Source: Mangrovibacillus cuniculi
Lineage (GTDB): Bacteria > Bacillota > Bacilli > Bacillales > R1DC41
DNA: 64,000 nucleotides
Assembly: GCF_015482585.1 (NCBI RefSeq)
Contig: NZ_CP049742.1
Span: forward strand, 2,325,001-2,389,000
Direction of reading: 5' to 3'
Shown here: piece after piece, positions 1-7,927 of the stretch
Layout of the letters: the number at the start of each line of letters is the position of its first letter
Numbering within the stretch: position 1 is the stretch's first letter
The notes under the pieces: model-generated
What the model was told of the DNA's origin: nothing
The model's database searches: none
Seen by the model: only the letters and a program-made list of their open reading frames with translations
Program-made: the position numbers and the translations under genes

Positions 1-1911
1 GCTTGGGAAGCAGGTTTCACTGGTAAAGGGGTAACAGTTGCAGTCCTTGATACTGGAGTAGATTATACTCATCCTGATTTAGACCAAGCTTTCGGAGATT
101 ACAAGGGTTGGGATTTAGTAGATAACGATAACGATCCACAAGAAACGCCAGTTGGAGATTCACGTGGTGGAGCAACAACTCACGGTACACACGTAGCTGG
201 AACTGTAGCAGCTGACGGTAAAATTAAAGGGGTTGCTCCAGATGCAACGTTACTTGCATACCGTGTTCTTGGACCAGGTGGAAGTGGATCGACAGAAAAT
301 GTGGTGGCAGGTATTGAAAAAGCTGTAGAGGATGGCGCTGAAATTATGAACCTTTCTCTAGGTAATAGCTTAAATAACCCTGACTGGGCTACAAGTATTG
401 CACTTGACTGGGCAATGGCTGAAGGTGTTGTGGCAGTAACGTCTAACGGAAACTCTGGTCCTAATAATTGGACAGTAGGATCTCCTGGTACTTCTCGTGA
501 AGCGATTTCTGTTGGAGCAACTCAACTTCCATTTAACTTATATAATGCTGCTCTTACAACCGATGCTGGTACATATGATTCAGCTGAAATGATGGGATAC
601 GCGGATTATAAAGACATGGAAGCACTTAACGGTCAAACATTAGAGCTTGTAGATGCAGGATTAGGACAAGCTGCTGACTTTGAAGGAAAAGATGTTAAAG
701 GGAAAGTTGCATTAATTTCCCGTGGAGCTATTCCGTTCGTAGACAAAGCACAAGCTGCAAAAGATGCTGGTGCAGTAGCAGCGATTATTTACAATAGTTC
801 TGCAGGTCAGATTCCATTTGTCATCCCTGGAATGGCAGTACCTACCGTGAAATTAACTCAAGAAGATGGACAGAAGCTTGTTGCTGATGTAAAAGCTGGA
901 AATACAACTGTAAAACTAGATTTACCATACGCTGGTCAACAACCTGAGCTAGTAGCAGACTTCTCTTCTCGTGGTCCAGTTGTTGATACTTGGATGATCA
1001 AACCAGACGTTTCTGCTCCTGGTGTAGATATTGTAAGTACAGTTCCAGGTAATGGCTACGGTTCTAAACAAGGTACAAGTATGGCATCTCCTCACGTTGC
1101 TGGTGCGGCTGCGTTAATTTTAGAAGCTCATCCAACTTGGAACGTGGACGATGTGAAAGCTGCGTTAATGAATACTGCTGTGAATTTAGTAGATGCAGAA
1201 GGTAACGAGTATCCTCACAACACGCAAGGTGCAGGAAGTATTCGTCCATTAGATGCAATTAATACTACTACTCTAGTAACTCCTGGTAGCCATTCTTATG
1301 GAGTGTTTAGCAAGAACAAAGGTAAACAAGTGGAGAAACAACACTTTGAGTTGAAGAATCTATCAAATGAGCGTAAAACGTATACGTTCGATGTGAAGTT
1401 TGACGGTGAGCCTTCTGCTATCAAAGTTAAAGCAAGTAATAACTTAAAAGTAAATGCTGGTAAATCTCAAAAGGTTAACCTAAACGTGCAGGTTGATGCT
1501 AGTAAACTAGCTCCTGGTTACTATGAAGGAACGATCGTCGTATCTGACGGTGAGAGCACGTATGATCTTCCTACTATTTTATTTGTAAAAGAGCCTGATT
1601 ATCCTCGTGTATCTTCAGTTGGTGTTGCTGTAAATGCGGATGGTAGTCTTGAGCTTAGCGGCTATTTCCCTAATGGTGCGGAAACAGTAGAATGGTTCGT
1701 CTATTCATCTAACGCAGCTGGTTCTCCAGTTGCTTACCTAGGAGACGTTGGTGTATTTGAAAATGTTAGTGAAGGATTCCAAGGGTTTGAGTGGGATGGA
1801 ACGCTTACTAATGGCGTTAAGTTAGAAAAGGGTAAATACTACAATGTGTATGCTTATGCTACGTATAAAGGAGTTACTTCCCTAAGTGGTGGAAACTTCT
1901 TATATGAATAA
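1..1911 (+). CDS. Vpr-like secreted subtilisin-family serine protease, 5' end outside window
   Basis: The frame is open from base 1, so the signal peptide, the I9 pro-domain and the start lie upstream of the window; 636 residues are visible. The S8 catalytic triad is intact: Asp17 (LDTGVD), His61 (HGTHVAGT) and Ser360 (GTSMASPHVAG), with the oxyanion Asn near 151. A protease-associated (PA) domain is inserted at about residues 205-300, between His and Ser, and a beta-rich C-terminal region follows Ser360. This order is typical of Bacillus Vpr, an extracellular protease that degrades proteins for nitrogen. A terminator follows directly, so it is the last gene of its transcript. The family is certain; the exact orthologue is inferred. 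Confidence 0.93.
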   Translation, partial: AWEAGFTGKGVTVAVLDTGVDYTHPDLDQAFGDYKGWDLVDNDNDPQETPVGDSRGGATTHGTHVAGTVAADGKIKGVAPDATLLAYRVLGPGGSGSTENVVAGIEKAVEDGAEIMNLSLGNSLNNPDWATSIALDWAMAEGVVAVTSNGNSGPNNWTVGSPGTSREAISVGATQLPFNLYNAALTTDAGTYDSAEMMGYADYKDMEALNGQTLELVDAGLGQAADFEGKDVKGKVALISRGAIPFVDKAQAAKDAGAVAAIIYNSSAGQIPFVIPGMAVPTVKLTQEDGQKLVADVKAGNTTVKLDLPYAGQQPELVADFSSRGPVVDTWMIKPDVSAPGVDIVSTVPGNGYGSKQGTSMASPHVAGAAALILEAHPTWNVDDVKAALMNTAVNLVDAEGNEYPHNTQGAGSIRPLDAINTTTLVTPGSHSYGVFSKNKGKQVEKQHFELKNLSNERKTYTFDVKFDGEPSAIKVKASNNLKVNAGKSQKVNLNVQVDASKLAPGYYEGTIVVSDGESTYDLPTILFVKEPDYPRVSSVGVAVNADGSLELSGYFPNGAETVEWFVYSSNAAGSPVAYLGDVGVFENVSEGFQGFEWDGTLTNGVKLEKGKYYNVYAYATYKGVTSLSGGNFLYE

Positions 1912-1923
1912 GTAGATAATTAG

Positions 1924-1966
1924 ACTACTCCGGGGTAGCTGCGGCTGCCTTGGGGTGGTTTTTTCT
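1924..1966 (+). terminator. Intrinsic terminator of the subtilase gene
   Basis: A 16-bp stem with several G-T pairs (1924-1939 with 1944-1959) and a TGCG loop is followed by a run of T. It starts 12 bp after the stop codon. Confidence 0.85.
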
Positions 1967-2650
1967 ATGTTTTCAAGAGGGTTATTCTCTCTTTCGCTTG
2001 GATTTCTCGCTTCTTGGTGAGTTTAAGATGCTCTTATTCTCTCCTACGATGGATTTTCTCGCTCCTTCATGAGTTTTAGACACTCTTATTCTCTCCTACG
2101 ATCGATTTTCTCGCTTCTTCATGAGTTTTAGACGCTCTTATTCTCTCCTACGATCGATTTTTCCGCTCCTTCATGAGTTTTAGACGCTCTTATTCTCTCC
2201 TAAGATGGATTTTCTCGCTTCTTCATGGGTTTTAGACGCTTTTATTCTCTCCTACGATCGATTTTCTTGCTCCTTCATGAGTTTTAGACACTCTTATTAT
2301 CTCCTAAGATTGATTTTTCCGCTCCTTCATGAGTTTTAGACGCCCCTATTCTCTCCTCAGCTCCCATTCCCACTGCCGAGATAAGTATAGAACGCTCCTA
2401 TTCTCTTCTCAACTCCCATTTCTACTCCCGAGATGAGTATAGAACGCTCCTATTCTCTTCTCAGCACCCATTTCCACTCACGAGATGTGTATAGAACGTC
2501 TCTATTCTCTTCTCAACTCCCATTTCCACTGCCGAGAGGAGGATAGAACGCTCCTATTCTCTTCTCAGCTCCCATTTCCACTCACGAGATGTGGATAGAA
2601 CGCTCCTATTCTCTTCTCAACTTCAACTTCCACTACCAAGACAAGTTTAA
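1967..2650. repeat. Tandem array 1: about 14 diverged units of exactly 52 bp
   Basis: The motif GAGT-TTAGA-GCTC-TATTCTCTCCT recurs with its first base at 1967, 2019, 2071, 2123, 2175, 2227, 2279, 2331, 2383, 2435, 2487, 2539, 2591 and 2643, which is a 52-bp step every time. Units up to about 2340 belong to one sequence family (CGATTTTCTCGCTCCTTCAT second half) and those from about 2383 to another (CTCCCATTTCCACT second half), but the phase is unbroken between them. The period is not a multiple of three and no reading frame follows it, so the array is non-coding. It lies between convergent genes. Confidence 0.93.
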
Positions 2651-2731
2651 GAATTCTTTACAATAAAAATCACTACTCTTACACAACTCCTCACAAAAAA
2701 ACCAGCAGAGTCCCTCTCCACTGGCATCCAT

Positions 2732-2923
2732 CTATTTCTCCAATTCTTTTGTTTGCGCTTCAATCTTCTTTACTAACTGCTTCAAGTCCTTCCTAACATA
2801 CCTCAATTCTCGTAACGTTTCTGCCTTATCCGTCCTATCAAATAACCTGGCTAGTTCTTCTTTATCTTCTTCTGTTAAGTAGTACTTCGCATCCTTTTTT
2901 TTCTTCTTCAGGAAACCAAACAT
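2732..2923 (-). CDS. Small charged coiled-coil protein, function unknown
   Basis: A 63-residue protein beginning MFGFLKKKKK. The start at 2923 is chosen because a GGGGGTG ribosome site sits about 8 bases upstream; longer starts at 2929 or 2962 would place or bypass that site badly. The N-terminus is a short hydrophobic/basic segment and the rest (KEELARLFDRTDKAETLRE and onward) is a long, highly charged helix likely to form a coiled coil. It ends against tandem array 1 and is divergent from the TPP riboswitch leader. I do not recognise the family. Confidence 0.6.
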   Translation of the reverse strand: MFGFLKKKKKDAKYYLTEEDKEELARLFDRTDKAETLRELRYVRKDLKQLVKKIEAQTKELEK

Positions 2924-3002
2924 ATTCATCACCCCCATGTAAAATATGCAGTCTACGCACAAAAAAGAAATAATTCATGGTATGATATGGATAATTAATC
3001 GT

Positions 3003-3087
3003 CCACTAGGGGAGCCCTTACGGCTGAGACAAACTTCGGTTTGGACCCTTTGAACCTGATCTGGTTGATACCAGCGTAGGGAAGTGG
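3003..3087 (+). ncRNA. TPP (thi-box) riboswitch aptamer
   Basis: The conserved parts are all present in order: CTGAGA in the 5' half, ACCCTTTGAACCTGAT in the central region and CAGCGTAGGGAA at the 3' end. P1 is formed by CCACT (3003-3007) and AGTGG (3083-3087). TPP binding is expected to stabilise P1 and switch off the downstream gene. Confidence 0.97.
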
Positions 3088-3110
3088 CGGAAGCACTTCT
3101 TTTTGATGCT

Positions 3111-3148
3111 AACGCCACTCTTCTTTAGGAGAAGTGGCGTTTATTTGT
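3111..3148 (+). terminator. Riboswitch-controlled terminator with visible antiterminator competition
   Basis: AACGCCACT (3111-3119) pairs with AGTGGCGTT (3133-3141), followed by T-rich sequence. The 3' arm of aptamer P1, AGTGGCG at 3083-3089, is complementary to CGCCACT at 3113-3119. Without TPP that pairing can block the terminator; with TPP, P1 captures the strand and the terminator forms. This is a transcriptional OFF switch readable directly from the bases. Confidence 0.88.
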
Positions 3149-3271
3149 TACGTGACCGGTAACAACTCCATGTTGACCACGTGATGTGTTCCCATCTTAA
3201 TGGAGTCTCTTACTAACTCGATGAACGTTAACCGAGTCACGGTAACAACAAATCAAAAAGGAGGAAAAAAC

Positions 3272-3766
3272 ATGAATACTAGAAAGTTAACCCTAATGGC
3301 AATGTTAGTAGCCATCGCAGTCATCGGAGCATCATTTGTCTCCATCCCCACAGGAGTCGCAAGAATTTTCCCAATACAGCATGCTGTGAATGTCATAGCA
3401 GCTGTAACATTAGGCCCAGTTGGTGCAGTACTAACTGCTTTTGTCACTGGACTTGTAAGACTCTTAACAGGAACTGGTTCTCTCTTAGCTTTTCCAGGTG
3501 GCATGATTGGAGCTTTACTAGCTGGATTTGTTTATTGGAAAACAAATAAACTCCGCTGGACCATATTGGGAGAAGTTATTGGTACTGGTATTATCGCATC
3601 TCTTTTAGCAGTTCCTTATGCAGCAATTTTTATGGGTAGTAAGTTTGGTGTATTCTTTTTCTTACCAGCGTTCTTCCTTTCAAGCTTAGTAGGTTCTGCG
3701 ATCGGTGGATTAATACTGAGGAAAGTACCTTTAAACCAAGTGACGAACCAAGAACTTACTAGATAA
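3272..3766 (+). CDS. thiW: ThiW, S-component of an energy-coupling-factor transporter for a thiamine precursor
   Basis: A 164-residue, very hydrophobic protein with about five membrane helices, matching the length and pattern of ThiW S-components (N-terminal MNTRKLTLMAMLVAIAVIG, central GPVGAVLTAFVTGLVRLLTG). The start at 3272 is chosen over in-frame upstream codons because AAAAAGGAGG lies 7 bases before it. ThiW is thought to bring in the thiazole precursor and to share the EcfA/A'/T module encoded elsewhere. The upstream TPP riboswitch independently supports a thiamine role. It stands alone here, without thiM/E/D neighbours. Confidence 0.93.
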   Translation: MNTRKLTLMAMLVAIAVIGASFVSIPTGVARIFPIQHAVNVIAAVTLGPVGAVLTAFVTGLVRLLTGTGSLLAFPGGMIGALLAGFVYWKTNKLRWTILGEVIGTGIIASLLAVPYAAIFMGSKFGVFFFLPAFFLSSLVGSAIGGLILRKVPLNQVTNQELTR

Positions 3767-3768
3767 AT

Positions 3769-3808
3769 AAAAGCCGTTAGATAAGGAACTTCCTTTCTAA
3801 CGGCTTTT
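3769..3808. terminator. Bidirectional terminator between thiW and the converging gene
   Basis: AAAAGCCGTTAGA pairs perfectly with TCTAACGGCTTTT around a 14-base loop. It has A- and T-runs on both sides, so it can serve both convergent transcripts. Confidence 0.9.
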
Positions 3809-3809
3809 A

Positions 3810-4304
3810 TCATGCTGATTCGATCCCACTATCTTCATACAAAAAGGACTTATTCCCACTAAGCTCCATAGAGAGCAACGTAACTACTTTCTCTCTTATA
3901 ACTGGATTTCGTTCAAAAAAGGCGAAGTGAAATCTCTTCCCAGCGTAAAAGTTCTCGATAAAATATTGATATCTCTCCTCACACGTATTACCAACTAGTC
4001 GATTATTTTCAACTAACTCTTGTAAAAAGTAAATGACGGCTGGAGTCACAATCTCGTATAAGTTTCCACTCAATTTGCTGACGGACTTTCCTAAGCAATT
4101 TGAACACGATGCTAGATTATTAAGACCTCTTGTTTGTTCTAAAAATAACTCTATATAAAATTCTAAGATAACTTTGGAGACTAGTTCAAACTGACACGTC
4201 TCCTCTACTTGACTGATTTCTTCGTTAGATAAAAAGTTTTCTAGACTTTCTTCACTGCAAGAAGTTGAACGTAGGTTAGCGTAATACGTAAAGTCGATAG
4301 CCAT
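3810..4304 (-). CDS. Stand-alone protein resembling the N-terminal segment of type 2 lanthipeptide synthetase (LanM)
   Basis: 164 residues. The C-terminal half (GNTCEERYQYFIENF, then FAFFERNPVIREKVVTLL) reads like the LanM N-terminal dehydratase region, where TPEERYxxF and LAFFEKYPVLARLL patterns occur. The protein stops where LanM would continue into its dehydratase and cyclase domains. Five cysteines are present, including CSNC in the middle. No precursor peptide, LanT or cyclase gene lies beside it, so it is either a truncated remnant or a repurposed domain. The match is from memory of the family, not from a search; an unrelated helical protein is possible. Confidence 0.45.
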   Translation of the reverse strand: MAIDFTYYANLRSTSCSEESLENFLSNEEISQVEETCQFELVSKVILEFYIELFLEQTRGLNNLASCSNCLGKSVSKLSGNLYEIVTPAVIYFLQELVENNRLVGNTCEERYQYFIENFYAGKRFHFAFFERNPVIREKVVTLLSMELSGNKSFLYEDSGIESA

Positions 4305-4664
4305 TTCTTCCTATTCTCCTCTCCACTTGAATTAAGATTCGGTAACCAATTACTTGTAAGACCACCTTACCATAGAATCCTGATAAATTTTATTGGGAAA
4401 ATATATGACTAAAAACATCGAGAAAATTGCGTATTGTTTCCCAAGGAAAAGTAATTTCATGTATAATTACCAAGAATAAGGTCTAATTACCTGCTAGGTG
4501 TGAGTAGAGCAACTAAAAAACCATGACAATTTTCCCAATAGTATTTTTGTCAGAATTGTTTATACTTAAAGGTACCTACAACTTTTATGGAAACAATTAT
4601 CGTCTTTTACCACTGTACTATGATAAAATGAAAGGTAATCTCACTATGGTAGGAAGTGTGTTTA
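4305..4664. other. Divergent intergenic region upstream of the peptide-sensing regulator
   Basis: AT-rich, no credible gene. It must hold divergent promoters. A TATGAT element at 4619-4624 is a possible -10 for the regulator gene, but I see no convincing -35 17 bp upstream. A short open frame at 4523-4723 overlaps the regulator start and has no ribosome site. Confidence 0.4.
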
Positions 4665-5882
4665 ATGGGATTAGGATCAGTAGTAAAATATTATCGTTTA
4701 AAAGCTGGTATGACACAGAATGAACTTTGTAGGGAGATCTGCTCCGTATCACATCTAAGTAAAATAGAAAATGATTCTTATGAGGGCAATGAGGAGACTT
4801 TAAGTTTACTATTCGAGAGATTAGGCATAGAACTGGAAGAAGAACAAGAAAAGCTTATTGGACTTGAAAAAGAACTACACTCCTTGTTGAATGCTATTCG
4901 ATACTTAGACGAGGAAAAAATTAAATATTATTACGCATCTCTTAAACCTAATAAAGACTATTGTTCAAGTTCTAAATTACTATTTCTGTACGAAATTGTT
5001 ATGATGTGGTATTACAATTATATAAACGATGTACAGAAGGCTATAGAGATTCAGGATTTTCTTGAAAAATTGTTTAAAAATATGGATAAGGATGAACAGT
5101 GTTTATACGTTATTGGTTACTCTAGAAATTTAGTTAAGAATAATGAACCTACAAAAGCTTTAGAATATTTGGAAAATAATAATAAATATATCTATTCTAC
5201 ATACGAACAAGATTACTTATTTCAACTTGGTTATTGCTGCAGTTTACTATGTGATTTTAAAAGAGCAATAACTTATATGAATAAGTGCATTCCTATATTC
5301 CAAGAAGAACTAAATATTATGAAGTTAATTAGTGCTAAGATAGTTTTAGGCATTACTTATACTAACACTGGCTTGTTAGATGAGGCATCTTCCATATACA
5401 CAAATATTTTAAGAAATCTACGTATGTTAGGAAAAAGAAATTTATATTATCAAACCTTATATAATTATGGGTTAACATTATTGGAAAAGAAAGAATATGA
5501 AGAAGCTCTTATTAAATTCGAAAAGATTGCCAAAGATTTAGAAGCATCAGATATTACCTTTATCTGGAGTAAACTCTCCATGATAAATGTTTATATAAAA
5601 ATTGGTAGAGATAAAGATTTATTACTAATTAAAATTGAAGAATTAATCGAAGACATTAAATTGAATAAATTTGAGCAACTTTCTATGTATGCACAAAGAC
5701 TAAAATTTCAATTAACTATGCCTGAAAAGAAGTATTATGAATACTTAGAGAACAAGCATCTTCCTTTTCTACAGAGTACTCGAGACTTTGAAGAGTCAAA
5801 AATTGTTGAAATGGAATTAGCGCAGTATTATGAGAAAGTAGATCCCCTAAAAGCAATTAGGTATTATAAAAATTATATATAA
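4665..5882 (+). CDS. RRNPP-family peptide-sensing transcription regulator (XRE-type HTH plus TPR repeats)
   Basis: 405 residues. An XRE helix-turn-helix occupies about residues 1-65 (YYRLKAGMTQNELC, then VSHLSKIEND), followed by about 330 residues of helical repeats with TPR signature pieces (ALEYLENN, AITYMNKCIPIF, GLTLLEKKEYEEALIKFEKI). That length and order match NprR/PlcR-type RRNPP receptors. The start at 4665 is chosen for AGGAAG 8 bases upstream. A small secreted-peptide gene follows after 14 bp, the classical receptor/pro-peptide arrangement. Such receptors bind a re-imported peptide in the TPR groove, which alters DNA binding. A target gene is unknown; the secreted protein at 6133 is the nearest candidate. 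Confidence 0.9.
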   Translation: MGLGSVVKYYRLKAGMTQNELCREICSVSHLSKIENDSYEGNEETLSLLFERLGIELEEEQEKLIGLEKELHSLLNAIRYLDEEKIKYYYASLKPNKDYCSSSKLLFLYEIVMMWYYNYINDVQKAIEIQDFLEKLFKNMDKDEQCLYVIGYSRNLVKNNEPTKALEYLENNNKYIYSTYEQDYLFQLGYCCSLLCDFKRAITYMNKCIPIFQEELNIMKLISAKIVLGITYTNTGLLDEASSIYTNILRNLRMLGKRNLYYQTLYNYGLTLLEKKEYEEALIKFEKIAKDLEASDITFIWSKLSMINVYIKIGRDKDLLLIKIEELIEDIKLNKFEQLSMYAQRLKFQLTMPEKKYYEYLENKHLPFLQSTRDFEESKIVEMELAQYYEKVDPLKAIRYYKNYI

Positions 5883-5896
5883 AGGAGCTAATTATT

Positions 5897-6028
5897 ATGA
5901 AAAACTTACTTAAAGCAATTGTAACAACAGCAGTAATTGCCTTCGTTATTTCATTAACATCACCTACAGCATCTGCATCAAGCACTACTACAGTAGAACC
6001 TTTGACGCATATCAAACCACCAATGTAA
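5897..6028 (+). CDS. Putative secreted signalling pro-peptide of the adjacent RRNPP regulator (43 aa)
   Basis: ATG at 5897 is preceded by AAAGGAG that overlaps the regulator stop codon. The 43-residue product has a basic N-terminus (MKNLLK), a hydrophobic core, an Ala-X-Ala cleavage site (TASAS) and a short hydrophilic tail ending EPLTHIKPPM. This is the anatomy of NprX/PapR/Phr precursors: exported by Sec, trimmed outside, re-imported as 5-10 residues and bound by the TPR receptor. The likely active peptide lies in the last 7-10 residues. It ends at a perfect terminator, so the two genes form a compact cassette. The role is inferred from size, signal and position. Confidence 0.82.
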   Translation: MKNLLKAIVTTAVIAFVISLTSPTASASSTTTVEPLTHIKPPM

Positions 6029-6058
6029 AGAAACTGGCGAAAGCCAGTTTTTTTCTTT
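6029..6058 (+). terminator. Terminator of the regulator/pro-peptide cassette
   Basis: AAACTGGC and GCCAGTTT form a perfect 8-bp stem with a GAAA tetraloop, followed by seven T in eight bases. It begins right after the pro-peptide stop codon. Confidence 0.93.
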
Positions 6059-6132
6059 TAGTCTAGTTATCTATTTAAAATTATGTGTCGTCTCCTATAT
6101 GTATTGTATAACTTATTTTCAGGAGACAGATT

Positions 6133-7029
6133 ATGTTTAAGATTATAAAATGGACTCTATTTTTTAGTATCATCTATTTACTTATTACACCACCATTAAT
6201 CAACACTACATTTGCTAGTAACACAAGAACCGATAACACTTTCCACCTCCACACCTGGCTCTGGAACACAACCCTCATCCAAACCGAGCCAAACTCTGTA
6301 CTACAGTTTCTAGAAAAGGAAAAAGTAACCGCACTGTATCTTCAACTCAATCAAGACATTCCAATGGAAGACTATCAATCTTTTGTGGAAAAAGCACAAT
6401 TAACGGGTATTTCCGTTTATATTGCAGATGGTGCTCCATCATGGACATTTAGAAAGAGTTTCGTGACAAATTTTTTTGAATGGGTCAAACAGTATCAAGA
6501 AAGTGCTTCTCCTATGCAGCAATTCAAAGGAATTCATCTAGACATCGAGCCTTATCTCTTAAATGGTTGGACAGATAATCAAAAACGGATAGTTAATCAA
6601 TTCCAACATACCATTCTACTTTCAGAATCCTATTCAAAAGAGCTTGGACTTCCGCTAAATTTAGCTATTCCGTTTTGGTTTGACGAGATTACGTTTAAGA
6701 ATAAGCAAGGTAAAGGAATTCTTAGTGAGTGGGTTATTCATCAAGCCGATGAAGTAGCCATTATGGCCTACCGAAACACTTTAGCTGGTTCTGGTGGAAT
6801 TCTTTCTATTGCAACTTCTGAAATCAAGTATGCAAACAAACACAACAAAAAGGTCATTGTGTCAATGGAAACTACAAGACTGCCTGGAGAAGATTTTGTT
6901 ACGTTTTATGGCATGGACAAGGAGTATTTAAACACTAGTGTACAGGGTGTTCGAAAACATTTTGAGTCCTATAGAAGTTTTCATGGTATTGCTGTTCATA
7001 GTTATGCTTCTTGGAGAAATATGAAGTAA
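6133..7029 (+). CDS. Secreted barrel-like protein with GH18-like DxE motif, function unknown
   Basis: 298 residues with an N-terminal signal peptide or anchor (about residues 5-29, ending TTFAS). The body alternates strands and helices as in a TIM barrel; FKGIHLDIEPY at about 137-147 and EVAIMAYRNT further on resemble the catalytic strand (DxE) and the MxY strand of GH18-type barrels. A GGAGA ribosome site precedes the ATG. It follows the RRNPP cassette by about 100 bp in the same orientation and would be a natural secreted output of such a system. Neither substrate nor regulation is shown by sequence. Confidence 0.6.
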   Translation: MFKIIKWTLFFSIIYLLITPPLINTTFASNTRTDNTFHLHTWLWNTTLIQTEPNSVLQFLEKEKVTALYLQLNQDIPMEDYQSFVEKAQLTGISVYIADGAPSWTFRKSFVTNFFEWVKQYQESASPMQQFKGIHLDIEPYLLNGWTDNQKRIVNQFQHTILLSESYSKELGLPLNLAIPFWFDEITFKNKQGKGILSEWVIHQADEVAIMAYRNTLAGSGGILSIATSEIKYANKHNKKVIVSMETTRLPGEDFVTFYGMDKEYLNTSVQGVRKHFESYRSFHGIAVHSYASWRNMK

Positions 7030-7099
7030 TGATAGACTCGCCTTTTGTATTGGGTAAACAAAAAAGACAAACTATATGTTTTCTTGTAAATAACGAAAA

Positions 7100-7128
7100 T
7101 TGCTTCCTCCCTTAAGATTCTCTATACT
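7100..7128 (+). promoter_or_regulatory. SigA-type promoter of metNIQ
   Basis: TTGCTT (7100-7105) and TATACT (7123-7128) are separated by 17 bp. The predicted transcript starts just before the hairpin at 7139-7160, leaving a leader of only about 50 bases. Confidence 0.7.
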
Positions 7129-7138
7129 ATTAGCTAGC

Positions 7139-7165
7139 GAGCCACCTGCGGATAGGTGGTTCTTT
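7139..7165 (+). promoter_or_regulatory. Short leader hairpin in front of metN
   Basis: GCCACCT and AGGTGGT form a 7-bp stem, followed by TCTTTT and then directly by the ribosome site. It could act as a small attenuator or as a transcript-protecting hairpin. The leader is too short for an S-box or a T-box. Confidence 0.45.
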
Positions 7166-7186
7166 TCGTGTAAAGGAGGCATATCG

Positions 7187-7927
7187 TTGATTCAGTTGAA
7201 TAGTGTGGTCAAAAAGTATGGCGAATCCCTCGCAGTAGATAATATTTCACTGCACATTCCTCGTGGAGAAGTGCATGGCATTATTGGGCAAAGTGGTGCT
7301 GGGAAGTCGACGTTACTTCGATTAATCAACTTGCTCGAGATACCGAGTTCTGGTGAAGTAGTAGTAAACGGTGAAGTGCTGACTCGCTTGACATCTAAAC
7401 AACTTCGAGAAGCACGCAAGAAGATTGGGATGATTTTTCAACAGTTTCATCTTGTTGGGAATAAGACGGTTCTCGGCAATGTTTTAGCTGCTCTTCAACT
7501 TGCTCGTTATCCTAAACGTCAGCAGGTATCGCGTGCAATGGAATGCTTAGCATTTGTGGGATTAGAGGATTATAGAGATCGATATCCAGCAGAACTAAGC
7601 GGTGGACAAAAGCAGCGAGTTGCTATTGCTCGAGCTCTTTCTACTAGTCCAGAAGTGTTACTTTGCGATGAACCTACCTCCTCTCTTGACCCTAATACTA
7701 CTGCGGAAATTTTAAGAGTGTTGGAAGATGTAAATAAACGACTAGGTGTGACCATCGTTTTGGTAAGTCACGAGATGGACGTGGTGAAGAGTATTTGCAC
7801 AAGTGTGACTGTGTTGGATGCTGGCCGAGTGTATCAGTCGATGCCGACGACTCCTAAAGGTATACCTGCTGTGGATAATACAGCAGAGTATTTTGTTCAG
7901 CAGTTAGGAGGTAACCGTCATGCTTGA
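7187..7927 (+). CDS. metN: MetN, ATPase of the methionine ABC importer, short form
   Basis: 246 residues from a TTG start at 7187, chosen because AAAGGAGG is 7 bases upstream; the in-frame upstream extension lies across the promoter. Walker A (GQSGAGKST), Q-loop (IFQQFHL), signature (LSGGQKQR), Walker B (LLCDEPTSSLD) and H-loop (VSHEMD) are all present. Typical MetN carries about 100 more residues with a C-terminal NIL domain that binds methionine and inhibits transport; here the protein ends soon after the ATPase core. The stop overlaps the metI start by 8 bp. It energises methionine uptake at the membrane. Confidence 0.93.
   Translation: MIQLNSVVKKYGESLAVDNISLHIPRGEVHGIIGQSGAGKSTLLRLINLLEIPSSGEVVVNGEVLTRLTSKQLREARKKIGMIFQQFHLVGNKTVLGNVLAALQLARYPKRQQVSRAMECLAFVGLEDYRDRYPAELSGGQKQRVAIARALSTSPEVLLCDEPTSSLDPNTTAEILRVLEDVNKRLGVTIVLVSHEMDVVKSICTSVTVLDAGRVYQSMPTTPKGIPAVDNTAEYFVQQLGGNRHA

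Noticed and set aside
3200-3271. N-terminal extension of ThiW
   Set aside because: The extension lies in the leader after the riboswitch terminator, and a strong ribosome site directly precedes the internal ATG at 3272.
7130-7186. S-box (SAM) or T-box leader before metNIQ
   Set aside because: The promoter at 7100-7128 leaves only about 50 bases of leader, with one short hairpin and no S-box or T-box motifs.
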